13,137 nucleotides of DNA from an uncultured Caulobacterales bacterium (GTDB lineage Bacteria; Pseudomonadota; Alphaproteobacteria; Caulobacterales; Caulobacteraceae). The notes under the pieces are model-generated. The model saw only the letters and a list, made by a program, of their open reading frames with translations, was not told the origin of the DNA and made no database searches. Both the position numbers and the translations under genes were made by a program. The DNA is taken from the NCBI GenBank assembly GCA_903903715.1, contig CAIUZX010000216.1, positions 1-13,137 on the forward strand, read 5' to 3'. Of this stretch, positions 6,077 to 12,498 are shown one piece after another. Each line of letters begins with the position of its first letter. The first letter of the stretch is position 1.

Positions 6077-7332
6077 CCCACCGCGCGTCCGGCACGCTGG
6101 TCCCGAAACTGCACCTTGTCTTTCAGGAGGGCTATGGCCTCTCTGATCTGCGGGCGGATCTGGCGGCGGGACTGACGGTGGCCGTCGTCGCTCTACCGCT
6201 CTCCATGGCGCTGGCCATCGCGTCCGGCGCGACGCCAGACAAGGGCCTGATCACGGCGGTGGTCGCAGGCCTTATCATCTCAGCCCTCGGCGGCAGCCGG
6301 GTGCAGATCGGCGGCCCGACCGGCGCCTTCGTCACCATCGTCGCCGGAACCCTCGCCCTCCATGGCTATACCGGCCTCGTCTGCGCGACCTTGATGGCGG
6401 GAGTGTTGCTGGTGATCGCCGCCGCCTTGCGGCTCGGGCGGTTTATCCACCTGACGCCCACGCCGGTGATCACAGGCTTCACAGCGGGGATCGCGGTGAT
6501 CATCGCGACGAGCCAGCTTCCCGACGCACTGGGCCTGCACGTGCCGAAGTCCGCCGCCGAGGTAGGCTCAAAACTCGCCGCGGTCGCGCAGGGCTTGCCC
6601 CACCTAGCCCTCCCGGCTCTGCTCCTCACCCTCGCCGCCATGGCCTCCATCGAGGCGATGAAGCGTTACGTCCCCAAGCTGCCGTCCCTCCTGGTCGCGA
6701 CGGCGGGCGCGGCGGGGATCGCGGTGCTGCTGCGCCTGCCGGTCGATACGATAGTCAGCCGCTTCGGCGCCCTGCCGTCCGGCCTGCCGGCGCCGCACAT
6801 GCCCAAGTTATCCACAGGCCTGTTGATCGATCTCCTGCCGTCCGCCTTCAACATCGCCTTTCTGGCGGGAATTGAGTCCCTGTTGTCGGCCAAGGTCGCT
6901 GACCGACTGACCGGCGGTCAGCACCGCGCCAATGCGGAGTTGCTGGCCCAGGGCGTCGCGAACATCGCCTCGTCCCTGTTCGGAGGCCTACCCGCCACCG
7001 GCGCCATCGCCCGCACAGCGACCAACATCCGCGCCGGGGCGAAGTCGCCGATGGCCGGGGTGTTTCATGCGGGCTTCATCGCGCTGGCCATGTGGCTGTT
7101 CGCGCCCCTGATGGGTCGTGCGCCCATGCCAGCGCTGGCCGCCATCCTCCTGATCGTCGCCTGGAACATGAGCGAGGCGGACAAGCTGCCCGCCGCCTTG
7201 CGCGGCCCCTGGCGTGAGGCGGTGGTGCTGGCCGTCACCTTCCTTCTGACCGTCTTTTCTAACCTGACTATCGCGATCCTCGCCGGGATAGCCCTGCACG
7301 TCGTGTTGCACAGACTGCCGCAAAAGGCTTGA
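6073..7332 (+). CDS. SulP-family inorganic anion transporter lacking the STAS domain
   Basis: A 419-residue polytopic membrane protein of the SulP (SLC26) family. Members move sulfate, bicarbonate or other anions across the inner membrane; the substrate cannot be told from sequence. Family motifs are intact: SRVQIGGPTGAF (75-86), LTPTPVITGFTAG (127-139), the AGIESLLSAKVAD helix with E268 (265-277), and NAELLAQGVANIASSLFGGLPATGAIARTATN in the later helices (287-318). The protein stops at VVLHRLPQKA immediately after the last predicted helix. Typical family members continue with a cytoplasmic STAS domain of about 100 to 150 residues. Only a promoter and the rpsF leader follow, so no remnant is visible. 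GTG is the only usable start after the in-frame stop at 6037. A TTA leucine codon, rare in such GC-rich DNA, occurs at residue 246. Confidence 0.88.
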   Translation: MTHRASGTLVPKLHLVFQEGYGLSDLRADLAAGLTVAVVALPLSMALAIASGATPDKGLITAVVAGLIISALGGSRVQIGGPTGAFVTIVAGTLALHGYTGLVCATLMAGVLLVIAAALRLGRFIHLTPTPVITGFTAGIAVIIATSQLPDALGLHVPKSAAEVGSKLAAVAQGLPHLALPALLLTLAAMASIEAMKRYVPKLPSLLVATAGAAGIAVLLRLPVDTIVSRFGALPSGLPAPHMPKLSTGLLIDLLPSAFNIAFLAGIESLLSAKVADRLTGGQHRANAELLAQGVANIASSLFGGLPATGAIARTATNIRAGAKSPMAGVFHAGFIALAMWLFAPLMGRAPMPALAAILLIVAWNMSEADKLPAALRGPWREAVVLAVTFLLTVFSNLTIAILAGIALHVVLHRLPQKA

Positions 7333-7349
7333 TGCCCAGGAGTTTCACC

Positions 7350-7377
7350 TTGCATTCCCAAAGAAGATCCGTATGGT
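7350..7377 (+). promoter_or_regulatory. Candidate promoter of the rpsF-rpsR-rplI operon
   Basis: TTGCAT (7350-7355) and TATGGT (7372-7377) are separated by 16 bases, just after the transporter stop codon. The predicted start near 7384 gives a leader of about 140 bases, a reasonable length for a regulated ribosomal protein operon. Each hexamer matches the sigma-70 consensus only partly. Confidence 0.45.
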
Positions 7378-7393
7378 CCGCCGCTTCCTGAGG

Positions 7394-7485
7394 GACGGTC
7401 CGTCACGGTCGTAGCCTGGGGTGGCGCTCGTCCATCCCCAGCCTAAGTCGACGGAGCCATCGCCGGAGCCGGATCTTCCGCCGGT
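7394..7485 (+). promoter_or_regulatory. Structured rpsF leader, candidate S6:S18 autoregulatory element
   Basis: Two hairpins can be drawn. In the first, CTGGGG (7416-7421) pairs with CCCCAG (7436-7441), then TGG (7422-7424) with CCA (7432-7434) around a bulged T. In the second, CCGG (7463-7466) pairs with CCGG (7481-7484), and above an AGC bulge CGGA (7470-7473) pairs with TCCG (7477-7480), closing a three-base loop. A short palindrome, GACGG-T-CCGTC, lies at 7394-7404. An S6:S18-binding leader in rpsF messages is known from diverse bacteria and resembles the proteins' 16S rRNA site. Whether this leader fits that consensus is not established here. Confidence 0.35.
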
Positions 7486-7511
7486 CTCCCGCGCCGCCCC
7501 TCGCCCACGGA

Positions 7512-7516
7512 AGAGG
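7512..7516 (+). promoter_or_regulatory. Ribosome binding site fixing the rpsF start
   Basis: AGAGG lies six bases before the ATG at 7523. The ATG at 7517 abuts it directly and a GTG at 7421 lies inside a leader hairpin, so the start at 7523 is preferred. That also matches the conserved bS6 N-terminus. Confidence 0.7.
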
Positions 7517-7522
7517 ATGAAC

Positions 7523-7948
7523 ATGGCCTATTACGAACACGTGGTCATTGCGCGGCAGGACATCTCCCCGCAACAGGCTGAAGCCCTCAACGATCAGCTC
7601 AAGGCGATCGTCGAGGAACATGGCGGCTCCGTCGCCAAGATCGAATACTGGGGTCTGCGGAACCTCTCCTACCGGATCAAGAAGAACCGCAAGGGCCACT
7701 ACTCCCTGATGGCGCTCGACGCCCCCGCCCCGGCGGTGAAGGAGATGGAACGCCAGTTGTCCCTGAATGAAGACGTGCTGCGGTACATGACCGTCCGCGT
7801 CGAAGAGCTTGATCTCGAACTGTCGCCGGTGCTGGCGCGTCGTGACCGCGAAGGCGGACGCGAAGGGCGTGAAGGCCGTGGCGATCGGGGAGACCGCGGC
7901 GACCGCGAGCCTCGTCCCGAGCGCGTCTATGACGACGCGGCTGTTTGA
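7523..7948 (+). CDS. rpsF: 30S ribosomal protein bS6
   Basis: A 141-residue bS6 that binds bS18 and 16S rRNA in the small-subunit platform. The N-terminal strand MAYYEHVVIARQDIS, the YWGLRNLSYRIKKNRKGHY core (42-60) and the LNEDVLRYMTVRVEEL segment (81-96) are typical. After residue 105 comes a charged low-complexity tail of about 36 residues built from repeated GRE, GRG and GDR units. E. coli bS6 has an acidic tail (modified by RimK), whereas this one mixes arginine, glycine and acidic residues; extended tails are common in alphaproteobacteria. It opens the operon with rpsR, 20 bp upstream of that gene's ATG. An open frame extends to a GTG at 7421, but the extra residues are unlike bS6 and overlap the leader structure. 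Confidence 0.96.
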   Translation: MAYYEHVVIARQDISPQQAEALNDQLKAIVEEHGGSVAKIEYWGLRNLSYRIKKNRKGHYSLMALDAPAPAVKEMERQLSLNEDVLRYMTVRVEELDLELSPVLARRDREGGREGREGRGDRGDRGDREPRPERVYDDAAV

Positions 7949-7953
7949 GCGAT

Positions 7954-7959
7954 AAGGAG
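7954..7959 (+). promoter_or_regulatory. Ribosome binding site fixing the rpsR start
   Basis: AAGGAG sits nine bases before the ATG at 7969. An in-frame TTG at 7945 would overlap the rpsF stop but lies upstream of this site, so it is rejected. Confidence 0.8.
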
Positions 7960-7968
7960 AGCGCACCC

Positions 7969-8232
7969 ATGACCGATATCGCTGAAGCCCCCTCCGCCGG
8001 CGCATCTGCCCGTCGCCCGTTCTTCCGTCGCCGCAAGGTGTGCCCGTTCTCGGGCGCCGGCGCGCCAAAGATCGACTACAAGGACGTGAAGCTCCTGCAG
8101 CGCTACATCTCTGAGCGCGGCAAGATCGTTCCGTCGCGCATCACCGCAGTGTCGCAAAAGAAGCAGCGTGAACTGGCCAAGGCCATCAAGCGCGCCCGCT
8201 TCCTCGCGCTCCTGCCCTACGTCGTGAAGTAA
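7969..8232 (+). CDS. rpsR: 30S ribosomal protein bS18
   Basis: An 87-residue basic protein that pairs with bS6 on the 30S platform. The bS18 core is clear: RRPFFRRRKVCPFSG near residues 15-29, DYKDVKLLQRYISERGKIVPSR (36-57) and the C-terminal KKQRELAKAIKRARFLALLPYV. It has one cysteine in the CPF motif and lacks the multi-cysteine zinc ribbon found in some bS18 paralogues, so it appears zinc-independent. The N-terminal 15 residues (alanine- and serine-rich) are variable in the family. The start is set by a strong Shine-Dalgarno sequence. It lies 13 bp before rplI and belongs to one transcript with rpsF and rplI. Confidence 0.97.
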   Translation: MTDIAEAPSAGASARRPFFRRRKVCPFSGAGAPKIDYKDVKLLQRYISERGKIVPSRITAVSQKKQRELAKAIKRARFLALLPYVVK

Positions 8233-8245
8233 GGGAGAAGCGGAT

Positions 8246-8836
8246 ATGAAAGTCATTCTCCTTGAACGTGTCGACCGCCTGGGCGCCATTGGCGACGTGG
8301 TGTCGGTGAAGGACGGGTTCGCCCGGAACTTCCTGCTCCCCCGCTCCAAGGCTTTGCGGGCGACCGCGGCGAACCTGAAGGTGTTCGACGCCCAGCGTCA
8401 CCAGATCGAAGCCCGCAACGCCGAGGCCAAGTCCGCGGCTGAGCGCGTCGCCGGTCATCTCGACGGGGCGGTGTTCGTGCTGATCCGTCAGGCGGGCGAA
8501 AGCGGCCAGCTTTACGGATCGGTCTCGGGCCGTGACGTGGCGGACGCCGCTGTCGCTGACGGCCACAAGGTCGAGCGCAGCCTCGTCGTGCTGGACCGTC
8601 CGATCAAGACCCTCGGCATGCACCCGGTGAAGATCCGTCTGCACGCGGAAGTGACCGCCACCGTCCAGGTAAACGTCGCCCGCTCAGCGGACGAAGCCGA
8701 GCGTCAGTCGCGCGGTGAGGACATCATCGCCTCGCAGTTCGACGAAGAGCGTCTGGCGGCCGAAGAAGCCGCAGCCGACCTTCTCGAAGGCGGCGCAGGC
8801 CAGGCCATCGCCGACGCAGGCTATATCGAGCACTGA
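8246..8836 (+). CDS. rplI: 50S ribosomal protein bL9
   Basis: A 196-residue bL9, which binds 23S rRNA near the base of the L1 stalk and projects a long helix from the 50S subunit. The N-terminal domain carries the family signature GAIGDVVSVKDGFARNFLLPR (13-33), followed by the connecting helix to about residue 75 and a C-terminal domain containing GQLYGSVSGRDVADAA. E. coli bL9 has 149 residues. The additional roughly 45 residues after the C-terminal domain are acidic and alanine-rich (ADEAERQSRGEDIIASQ onward), an extension seen in alphaproteobacteria. GGGAG lies eight bases before the ATG (8233-8237). The gene ends the operon and is followed 28 bp later by a strong intrinsic terminator. Confidence 0.97.
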   Translation: MKVILLERVDRLGAIGDVVSVKDGFARNFLLPRSKALRATAANLKVFDAQRHQIEARNAEAKSAAERVAGHLDGAVFVLIRQAGESGQLYGSVSGRDVADAAVADGHKVERSLVVLDRPIKTLGMHPVKIRLHAEVTATVQVNVARSADEAERQSRGEDIIASQFDEERLAAEEAAADLLEGGAGQAIADAGYIEH

Positions 8837-8863
8837 TACCGGGCTTTACAGTCCAAAGACTTC

Positions 8864-8897
8864 AAACGGCGTCGGGATCCTTCCCGGCGCCGTTTTT
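8864..8897 (+). terminator. Intrinsic terminator after rplI, possibly shared with ppk2
   Basis: AACGGCG (8865-8871) pairs with CGCCGTT (8888-8894), continues through a T-G wobble and CGGGA/TCCCG (8873-8877 with 8882-8886), and closes on a four-base loop TCCT. That makes a 13-bp stem running directly into TTTTT (8893-8897). In the opposite direction the stem is followed only by GTTTGAAG, so it would be a weaker terminator for ppk2, whose stop lies 13 bp away. Confidence 0.92.
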
Positions 8898-8909
8898 CGT
8901 TGTCGCGCG

Positions 8910-9836
8910 TCAGTATTTCGGCGGCACGAAAAGCTCTGGCGGTACAGCGTGCCGGACATATTCGGGACTATGCACCCGTGCCGGCATCGCCACAGGCGGG
9001 TGGACAATCTCCTCATAGGGAAACTGTTCGAGCAGGTGGCTGATGCAATTCAGCCGGGCGCGCTTCTTGTCCACCGCCTCGACAACCCACCAGCGCGCCT
9101 CGGGGATGTGCGTCCGTTGGAGCATCTCTTCCTTGGCCATGGTGTACTGTTCCCACCGGCGGCGGGACTCAAGATCCATGGGGCTCAGCTTCCACTGCTT
9201 CAGCGGATCGGTGTTGCGCATGTGGAAGCGAAGGTGCTGCTCGTCGTCCGTGATCGAGAACCAGTACTTGATCAGCTTGATCCCCGAGCCCACCAGCATC
9301 CGCTCGAACTCCGGCGCAGTCTTGAAGAACTCCTCGACCTCCGCCTCGGTGCAGAAGCCCATGACCCGCTCGACGCCGGCGCGGTTGTACCAGCTACGGT
9401 CGAACAGGACGATTTCACCAGCCCCCGGCAGGTGCGGCACGTAGCGTTGGAAGTACCACTGGGTCTTCTCCCGCTCCGTCGGCGCCGGCAGGGCGACGGT
9501 CCGGCAAACTCGCGGGTTCAGGCGCTGCGTGATCCGCTTGATCACTCCGCCCTTGCCTGCCGCGTCGCGCCCTTCGAACAGGACCACGACCTTCAGGCCC
9601 TCCCGCACGACCCAGTCCTGGAGTTTGACGAGCTCGGCCTGCAGCCGGATCAGCTCCCGCAGGTAAAATCGGCGATTGAAGACCGTACCGTCCGCGCCCG
9701 GGTCCGCCAGAAAGTCCAGCGCCCGGCTGAAGGCGTCGTCCCCGTCGTCGTTGAGCTCCATTTCCAGAAGCTCATCGAAGTCGTCGATCCGCTCGGCAGC
9801 GATGCGTTGAGCCAGTTGGCGGTTTTCGTCGGTCAT
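8910..9836 (-). CDS. ppk2: Polyphosphate kinase 2 (PPK2 family)
   Basis: A one-domain PPK2 that transfers phosphate between inorganic polyphosphate and nucleotides, typically favouring ADP or GDP phosphorylation, in the cytoplasm. From the chosen ATG it has 308 residues. The Walker A loop GRDAAGKGG is at 89-97, and the Walker B/lid region LFDRSWYNRAGVERVMGF at 144-161 supplies the acidic and arginine residues. Further family blocks are KYWFSITDDEQHLRF (190-204), PLKQWKLSPMD (211-221) and WWVVEAVDKKRARLN (249-263). The length and N-terminal extension suggest the single-domain class I group, but subclass and nucleotide preference need biochemistry. A TTG at 9857 could extend it by seven residues, but it lies only about eight bases from the predicted transcription start. 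The gene stands between murD and rplI, where ftsW would normally follow murD. Confidence 0.94.
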   Translation of the reverse strand: MTDENRQLAQRIAAERIDDFDELLEMELNDDGDDAFSRALDFLADPGADGTVFNRRFYLRELIRLQAELVKLQDWVVREGLKVVVLFEGRDAAGKGGVIKRITQRLNPRVCRTVALPAPTEREKTQWYFQRYVPHLPGAGEIVLFDRSWYNRAGVERVMGFCTEAEVEEFFKTAPEFERMLVGSGIKLIKYWFSITDDEQHLRFHMRNTDPLKQWKLSPMDLESRRRWEQYTMAKEEMLQRTHIPEARWWVVEAVDKKRARLNCISHLLEQFPYEEIVHPPVAMPARVHSPEYVRHAVPPELFVPPKY

Positions 9837-9871
9837 GCAGTGTCGCGCCCGATTCAATGGATGATCGCGAA

Positions 9872-9900
9872 AGCCTAGTCGTCAAACGTGACACATCCAA
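9872..9900 (-). promoter_or_regulatory. Candidate promoter of ppk2
   Basis: On the minus strand TTGGAT (9895-9900) and TAGGCT (9872-9877) are spaced by 17 bases. The predicted start near 9865 gives a short leader of about 28 bases to the ATG at 9836. A GANTC site (GATTC, 9851-9855) lies in that leader. No Shine-Dalgarno sequence stands out. This suggests ppk2 need not depend on read-through from murD. Confidence 0.4.
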
Positions 9901-9935
9901 CACGGCCCACCGCGGCGTCGGAACGGAGGTCGACC

Positions 9936-11366
9936 CTACGCGCTCTCGGCCTTGGGCGCGGTGACGCCCGTGCGGCGGTCGGCGATCTCGCGGGCGAGTC
10001 GGGTGAACGCCTCTCCCCTCACCTCGAAGTCGGGAAACTGGTCGAAACTCGCGCAGGCCGGCGAGAGCAGCACCACCGCCGGCTTGCCGGAGACCGCCGC
10101 GTCGGCGTAGGCCCGGGACACGGCGGTGGCGAGATCCTCGCAGCGCTCATGCTCCGCCCGCCCGGCCAGGGACATGGCGAAGTCGTGCTGCGCCTCGCCG
10201 ATCAGATAGGCCTTCACAACCCTGGGGTAGAGGTCGATCAGGGACTCGATCCCACCCGCCTTCGCGCGCCCGCCGGCGATCCAGTAGAAGCGGTCGAAGG
10301 TGCTCATCGCCTGACGCGCGGCGTCGGCGTTCGTGGCCTTGCTGTCGTTGATGAAACGAACCTGCCCCGCCTGCGCGACCTGCTGCATGCGGTGGGCGAG
10401 ACCGCCGAAGCTGCGCAGACCCGAGACGATATCGGCCGGGGAAAGGCCGAGCGCCAGGCCCGCCGCGTAGGCCGCAGAAGCGTTCTGCCAGTTGTGCCGA
10501 CCCAGCAGCGCCGGCGCCCGGTTCAAATCCGCCGCCTCCACCGCCCGCTCGCCGGTGGCGTCATAGAGCATGCCCTGCAGCGCGTAGACTCCCCGGCTCA
10601 TCGCCCGGCCGGAGGAGATCGGCCGGATCGCGCGGCGGTTCAGGGCGGTCACCTCAGTGCAGATCCGCTGCCCCCAGGGATCATCCACGCCGATAATGGC
10701 CGTATCGCCCGGGCCCTGATTGCGGAACACGCGCTTCTTGGCCTCGACATAGTTGTCCATGCTTCCATGGCGGTCGAGGTGGTCGGGTGAGATGTTGATC
10801 AGGATGGCCGCGTCGGCCTTGAGGCTCGAGGTCAGGTCGAGCTGATAGGAAGACAGCTCCAGCACATAGATCCCGTCGCCTCCGAGCTCGTCTAGGCCCA
10901 GCACGCCATAGCCGATATTGCCGCCGACCTGCACGCTGCGCCCCGCTTCCGCGCAGAGGTGGCCGATCAGGGCGGTGGTGGTCGACTTGCCGTTGGTGCC
11001 GGTGATGGCGCAGATCTTTGCGCGGTCGTGCTCGGGCTTGGCGTTGATGGCCCGTGCGAACAGCTCGACATCCCCCAGCACCTCGACGCCCCAGGCGTGG
11101 GCCTGGGACACCGTCCAATGCGGCTCGGGATAGGTCAGCGGGACGCCGGGAGACAGGACCAGACCGTCGAAGGCGCTCCAGTCCGCCTTGTGCAGATCGG
11201 CGACCGGCAACCCTTCCGCCGCCGCAGCTTTGACGGAGGCGGGATTGTCGTCCCACACCACCACCTCGGCCCCGCTCGCGATCAGGGCGCGCGCGGCGGC
11301 AAGACCGCTGCGGGCGAGCCCGAAGACGGCGAAATGCTGACCGGCCATGGCGCGCAGAGAGATCAC
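9936..11366 (-). CDS. murD: UDP-N-acetylmuramoyl-L-alanine--D-glutamate ligase
   Basis: An ATP-dependent Mur ligase of 476 residues that adds D-glutamate to UDP-MurNAc-L-alanine in the cytoplasmic stage of peptidoglycan synthesis. Domain 1 opens with HFAVFGLARSGLAAARAL (11-28). The ATP loop GTNGKST is at 123-129, followed by ELSSYQLD (170-177) and ISPDHLDRHG (192-201). The probable carbamylated lysine is K210 (VEAKKRVF), and the ligase domain motifs HNWQNASAA (291-299), DSKATN (341-346) and LLSPACASFDQF (433-444) follow. I accept the GTG at 11366 because GGGAG lies six bases upstream, whereas the internal ATG at 11348 has no ribosome binding site. The gene lies 22 bp after mraY, as in standard dcw clusters, but is not followed by ftsW. 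Confidence 0.97.
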   Translation of the reverse strand: MISLRAMAGQHFAVFGLARSGLAAARALIASGAEVVVWDDNPASVKAAAAEGLPVADLHKADWSAFDGLVLSPGVPLTYPEPHWTVSQAHAWGVEVLGDVELFARAINAKPEHDRAKICAITGTNGKSTTTALIGHLCAEAGRSVQVGGNIGYGVLGLDELGGDGIYVLELSSYQLDLTSSLKADAAILINISPDHLDRHGSMDNYVEAKKRVFRNQGPGDTAIIGVDDPWGQRICTEVTALNRRAIRPISSGRAMSRGVYALQGMLYDATGERAVEAADLNRAPALLGRHNWQNASAAYAAGLALGLSPADIVSGLRSFGGLAHRMQQVAQAGQVRFINDSKATNADAARQAMSTFDRFYWIAGGRAKAGGIESLIDLYPRVVKAYLIGEAQHDFAMSLAGRAEHERCEDLATAVSRAYADAAVSGKPAVVLLSPACASFDQFPDFEVRGEAFTRLAREIADRRTGVTAPKAESA

Positions 11367-11372
11367 AAGGGG

Positions 11373-11377
11373 CTCCC
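11373..11377 (-). promoter_or_regulatory. Ribosome binding site fixing the GTG start of murD
   Basis: GGGAG on the minus strand is six bases before the GTG at 11366. The next candidate, an ATG at 11348, is preceded by pyrimidine-rich sequence without a Shine-Dalgarno match. Confidence 0.7.
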
Positions 11378-11388
11378 GTTCTTGAGGG

Positions 11389-12498
11389 CTATCGGAGTTT
11401 CAGGGTGGCCATGCCGATCAGGGCCAGCACGACCGAGACAATCCAGAAGCGAATAACGATGGTCGACTCGCTCCACCCGAGCTTCTCATAATGGTGGTGA
11501 ATCGGGGCCATCAGAAACACCCGTTTCTTGGTGATCTTGTAGTAGGTGACCTGGATGGCGACCGACAATGTCTCCAGGACGAACAGGCCGCCGATCACGC
11601 CCAGCACGATCTCGTGCTTGGTGCAGACCGCGATGGCGCCGAGAAGACCGCCCAGCGCCAGTGATCCGGTGTCGCCCATGAAGATCCTGGCCGGCGGCGC
11701 GTTGTACCAGAGAAAACCCATCCCAGCCCCGATCACGGCGCCGCAGACCACAGCCATTTCACCGGCGCCCTGCACGAAGTGGACCTGCAGATACTGGGCG
11801 AAGACGTAGTTGCCGACGAGATAGGCGATCACGCCGAACGCTGCGGAGGCGATCATGACCGGCACGATGGCGAGGCCGTCGAGACCGTCAGTCAGGTTCA
11901 CGGCGTTAGAGAAGCCCGCAATAACGACGGCGCCGAAGGGAACATAGAACCAGCCGATGTCGATCATCAGGGACTTGAACACCGGGAAGGTGATCGAGGT
12001 GCGGAACGCCATGTCCGCGCCCGGCGGCGTGTAGCGGATCAGCACCAGAGTCGCGAGGCCCGCGATCACGAACTGCACGATCAGTTTGGTGAGGCTCGAG
12101 ACCCCCGCCGTGGTCTGCTTGGTCACCTTGGCGTAGTCGTCGAGAAAGCCCAGAATGCCGTAGCCCGTCGTCACCAAAAGCACGACCCAGATGTTGGGAT
12201 TGGAGAGGTCCGCCCAGAGCAGAGTCCCCACGCCAAGGCCCGCCAGGATCATGAAGCCGCCCATGGTGGGCGTGCCCTTCTTCTCCAGCACGTGCCGCTC
12301 GATACCATCCGTGCGGATCGGCTGGCCCTTGCCCTGCTTGACCTTCATCCAGGCGATGAAGCGCGAGCCCATCGACACCGCCACCACCTGCCCCGTGAAC
12401 AGGGCCATGGCCGAGCGGAAGGTCAGATAGTGCAGGAGATTGATCAGGGGCAGATGGGCGTGGATGCGCTCCAGATAGTCGTACAGCAGATACAGCAT
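11389..12498 (-). CDS. mraY: Phospho-N-acetylmuramoyl-pentapeptide-transferase
   Basis: An integral membrane enzyme of 369 residues that transfers phospho-MurNAc-pentapeptide from UDP to undecaprenyl phosphate, making lipid I. It has about ten hydrophobic segments. The cytoplasmic motifs are complete: ERHVLEKKGTPTMGG (67-81), GFLDDYAK with D120/D121 (117-124), NAVNLTDGLDGLA (198-210), MGDTGSLALGG with D276 (274-284) and PIHHHYEKLGW (332-342). An open frame extends 57 codons further upstream, but that stretch lies inside murF. The ATG at 12498 is preceded five bases away by AGGAGGAG and overlaps the murF stop by one base (TGATG), pointing to translational coupling. It is the middle gene of the visible murF-mraY-murD run. 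Confidence 0.97.
   Translation of the reverse strand: MLYLLYDYLERIHAHLPLINLLHYLTFRSAMALFTGQVVAVSMGSRFIAWMKVKQGKGQPIRTDGIERHVLEKKGTPTMGGFMILAGLGVGTLLWADLSNPNIWVVLLVTTGYGILGFLDDYAKVTKQTTAGVSSLTKLIVQFVIAGLATLVLIRYTPPGADMAFRTSITFPVFKSLMIDIGWFYVPFGAVVIAGFSNAVNLTDGLDGLAIVPVMIASAAFGVIAYLVGNYVFAQYLQVHFVQGAGEMAVVCGAVIGAGMGFLWYNAPPARIFMGDTGSLALGGLLGAIAVCTKHEIVLGVIGGLFVLETLSVAIQVTYYKITKKRVFLMAPIHHHYEKLGWSESTIVIRFWIVSVVLALIGMATLKLR

Noticed and set aside
7394..7404. GACGG-T-CCGTC palindrome as a transcription factor operator
   Set aside because: Short, inside the predicted rpsF leader and explainable as part of RNA structure; no second copy noticed in the window.
8715..9878. 387-codon plus-strand frame opposite ppk2
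   Set aside because: It begins inside rplI in another frame, runs through the rplI terminator and lies antisense to a gene with clear PPK2 motifs. It is a GC-rich shadow frame.
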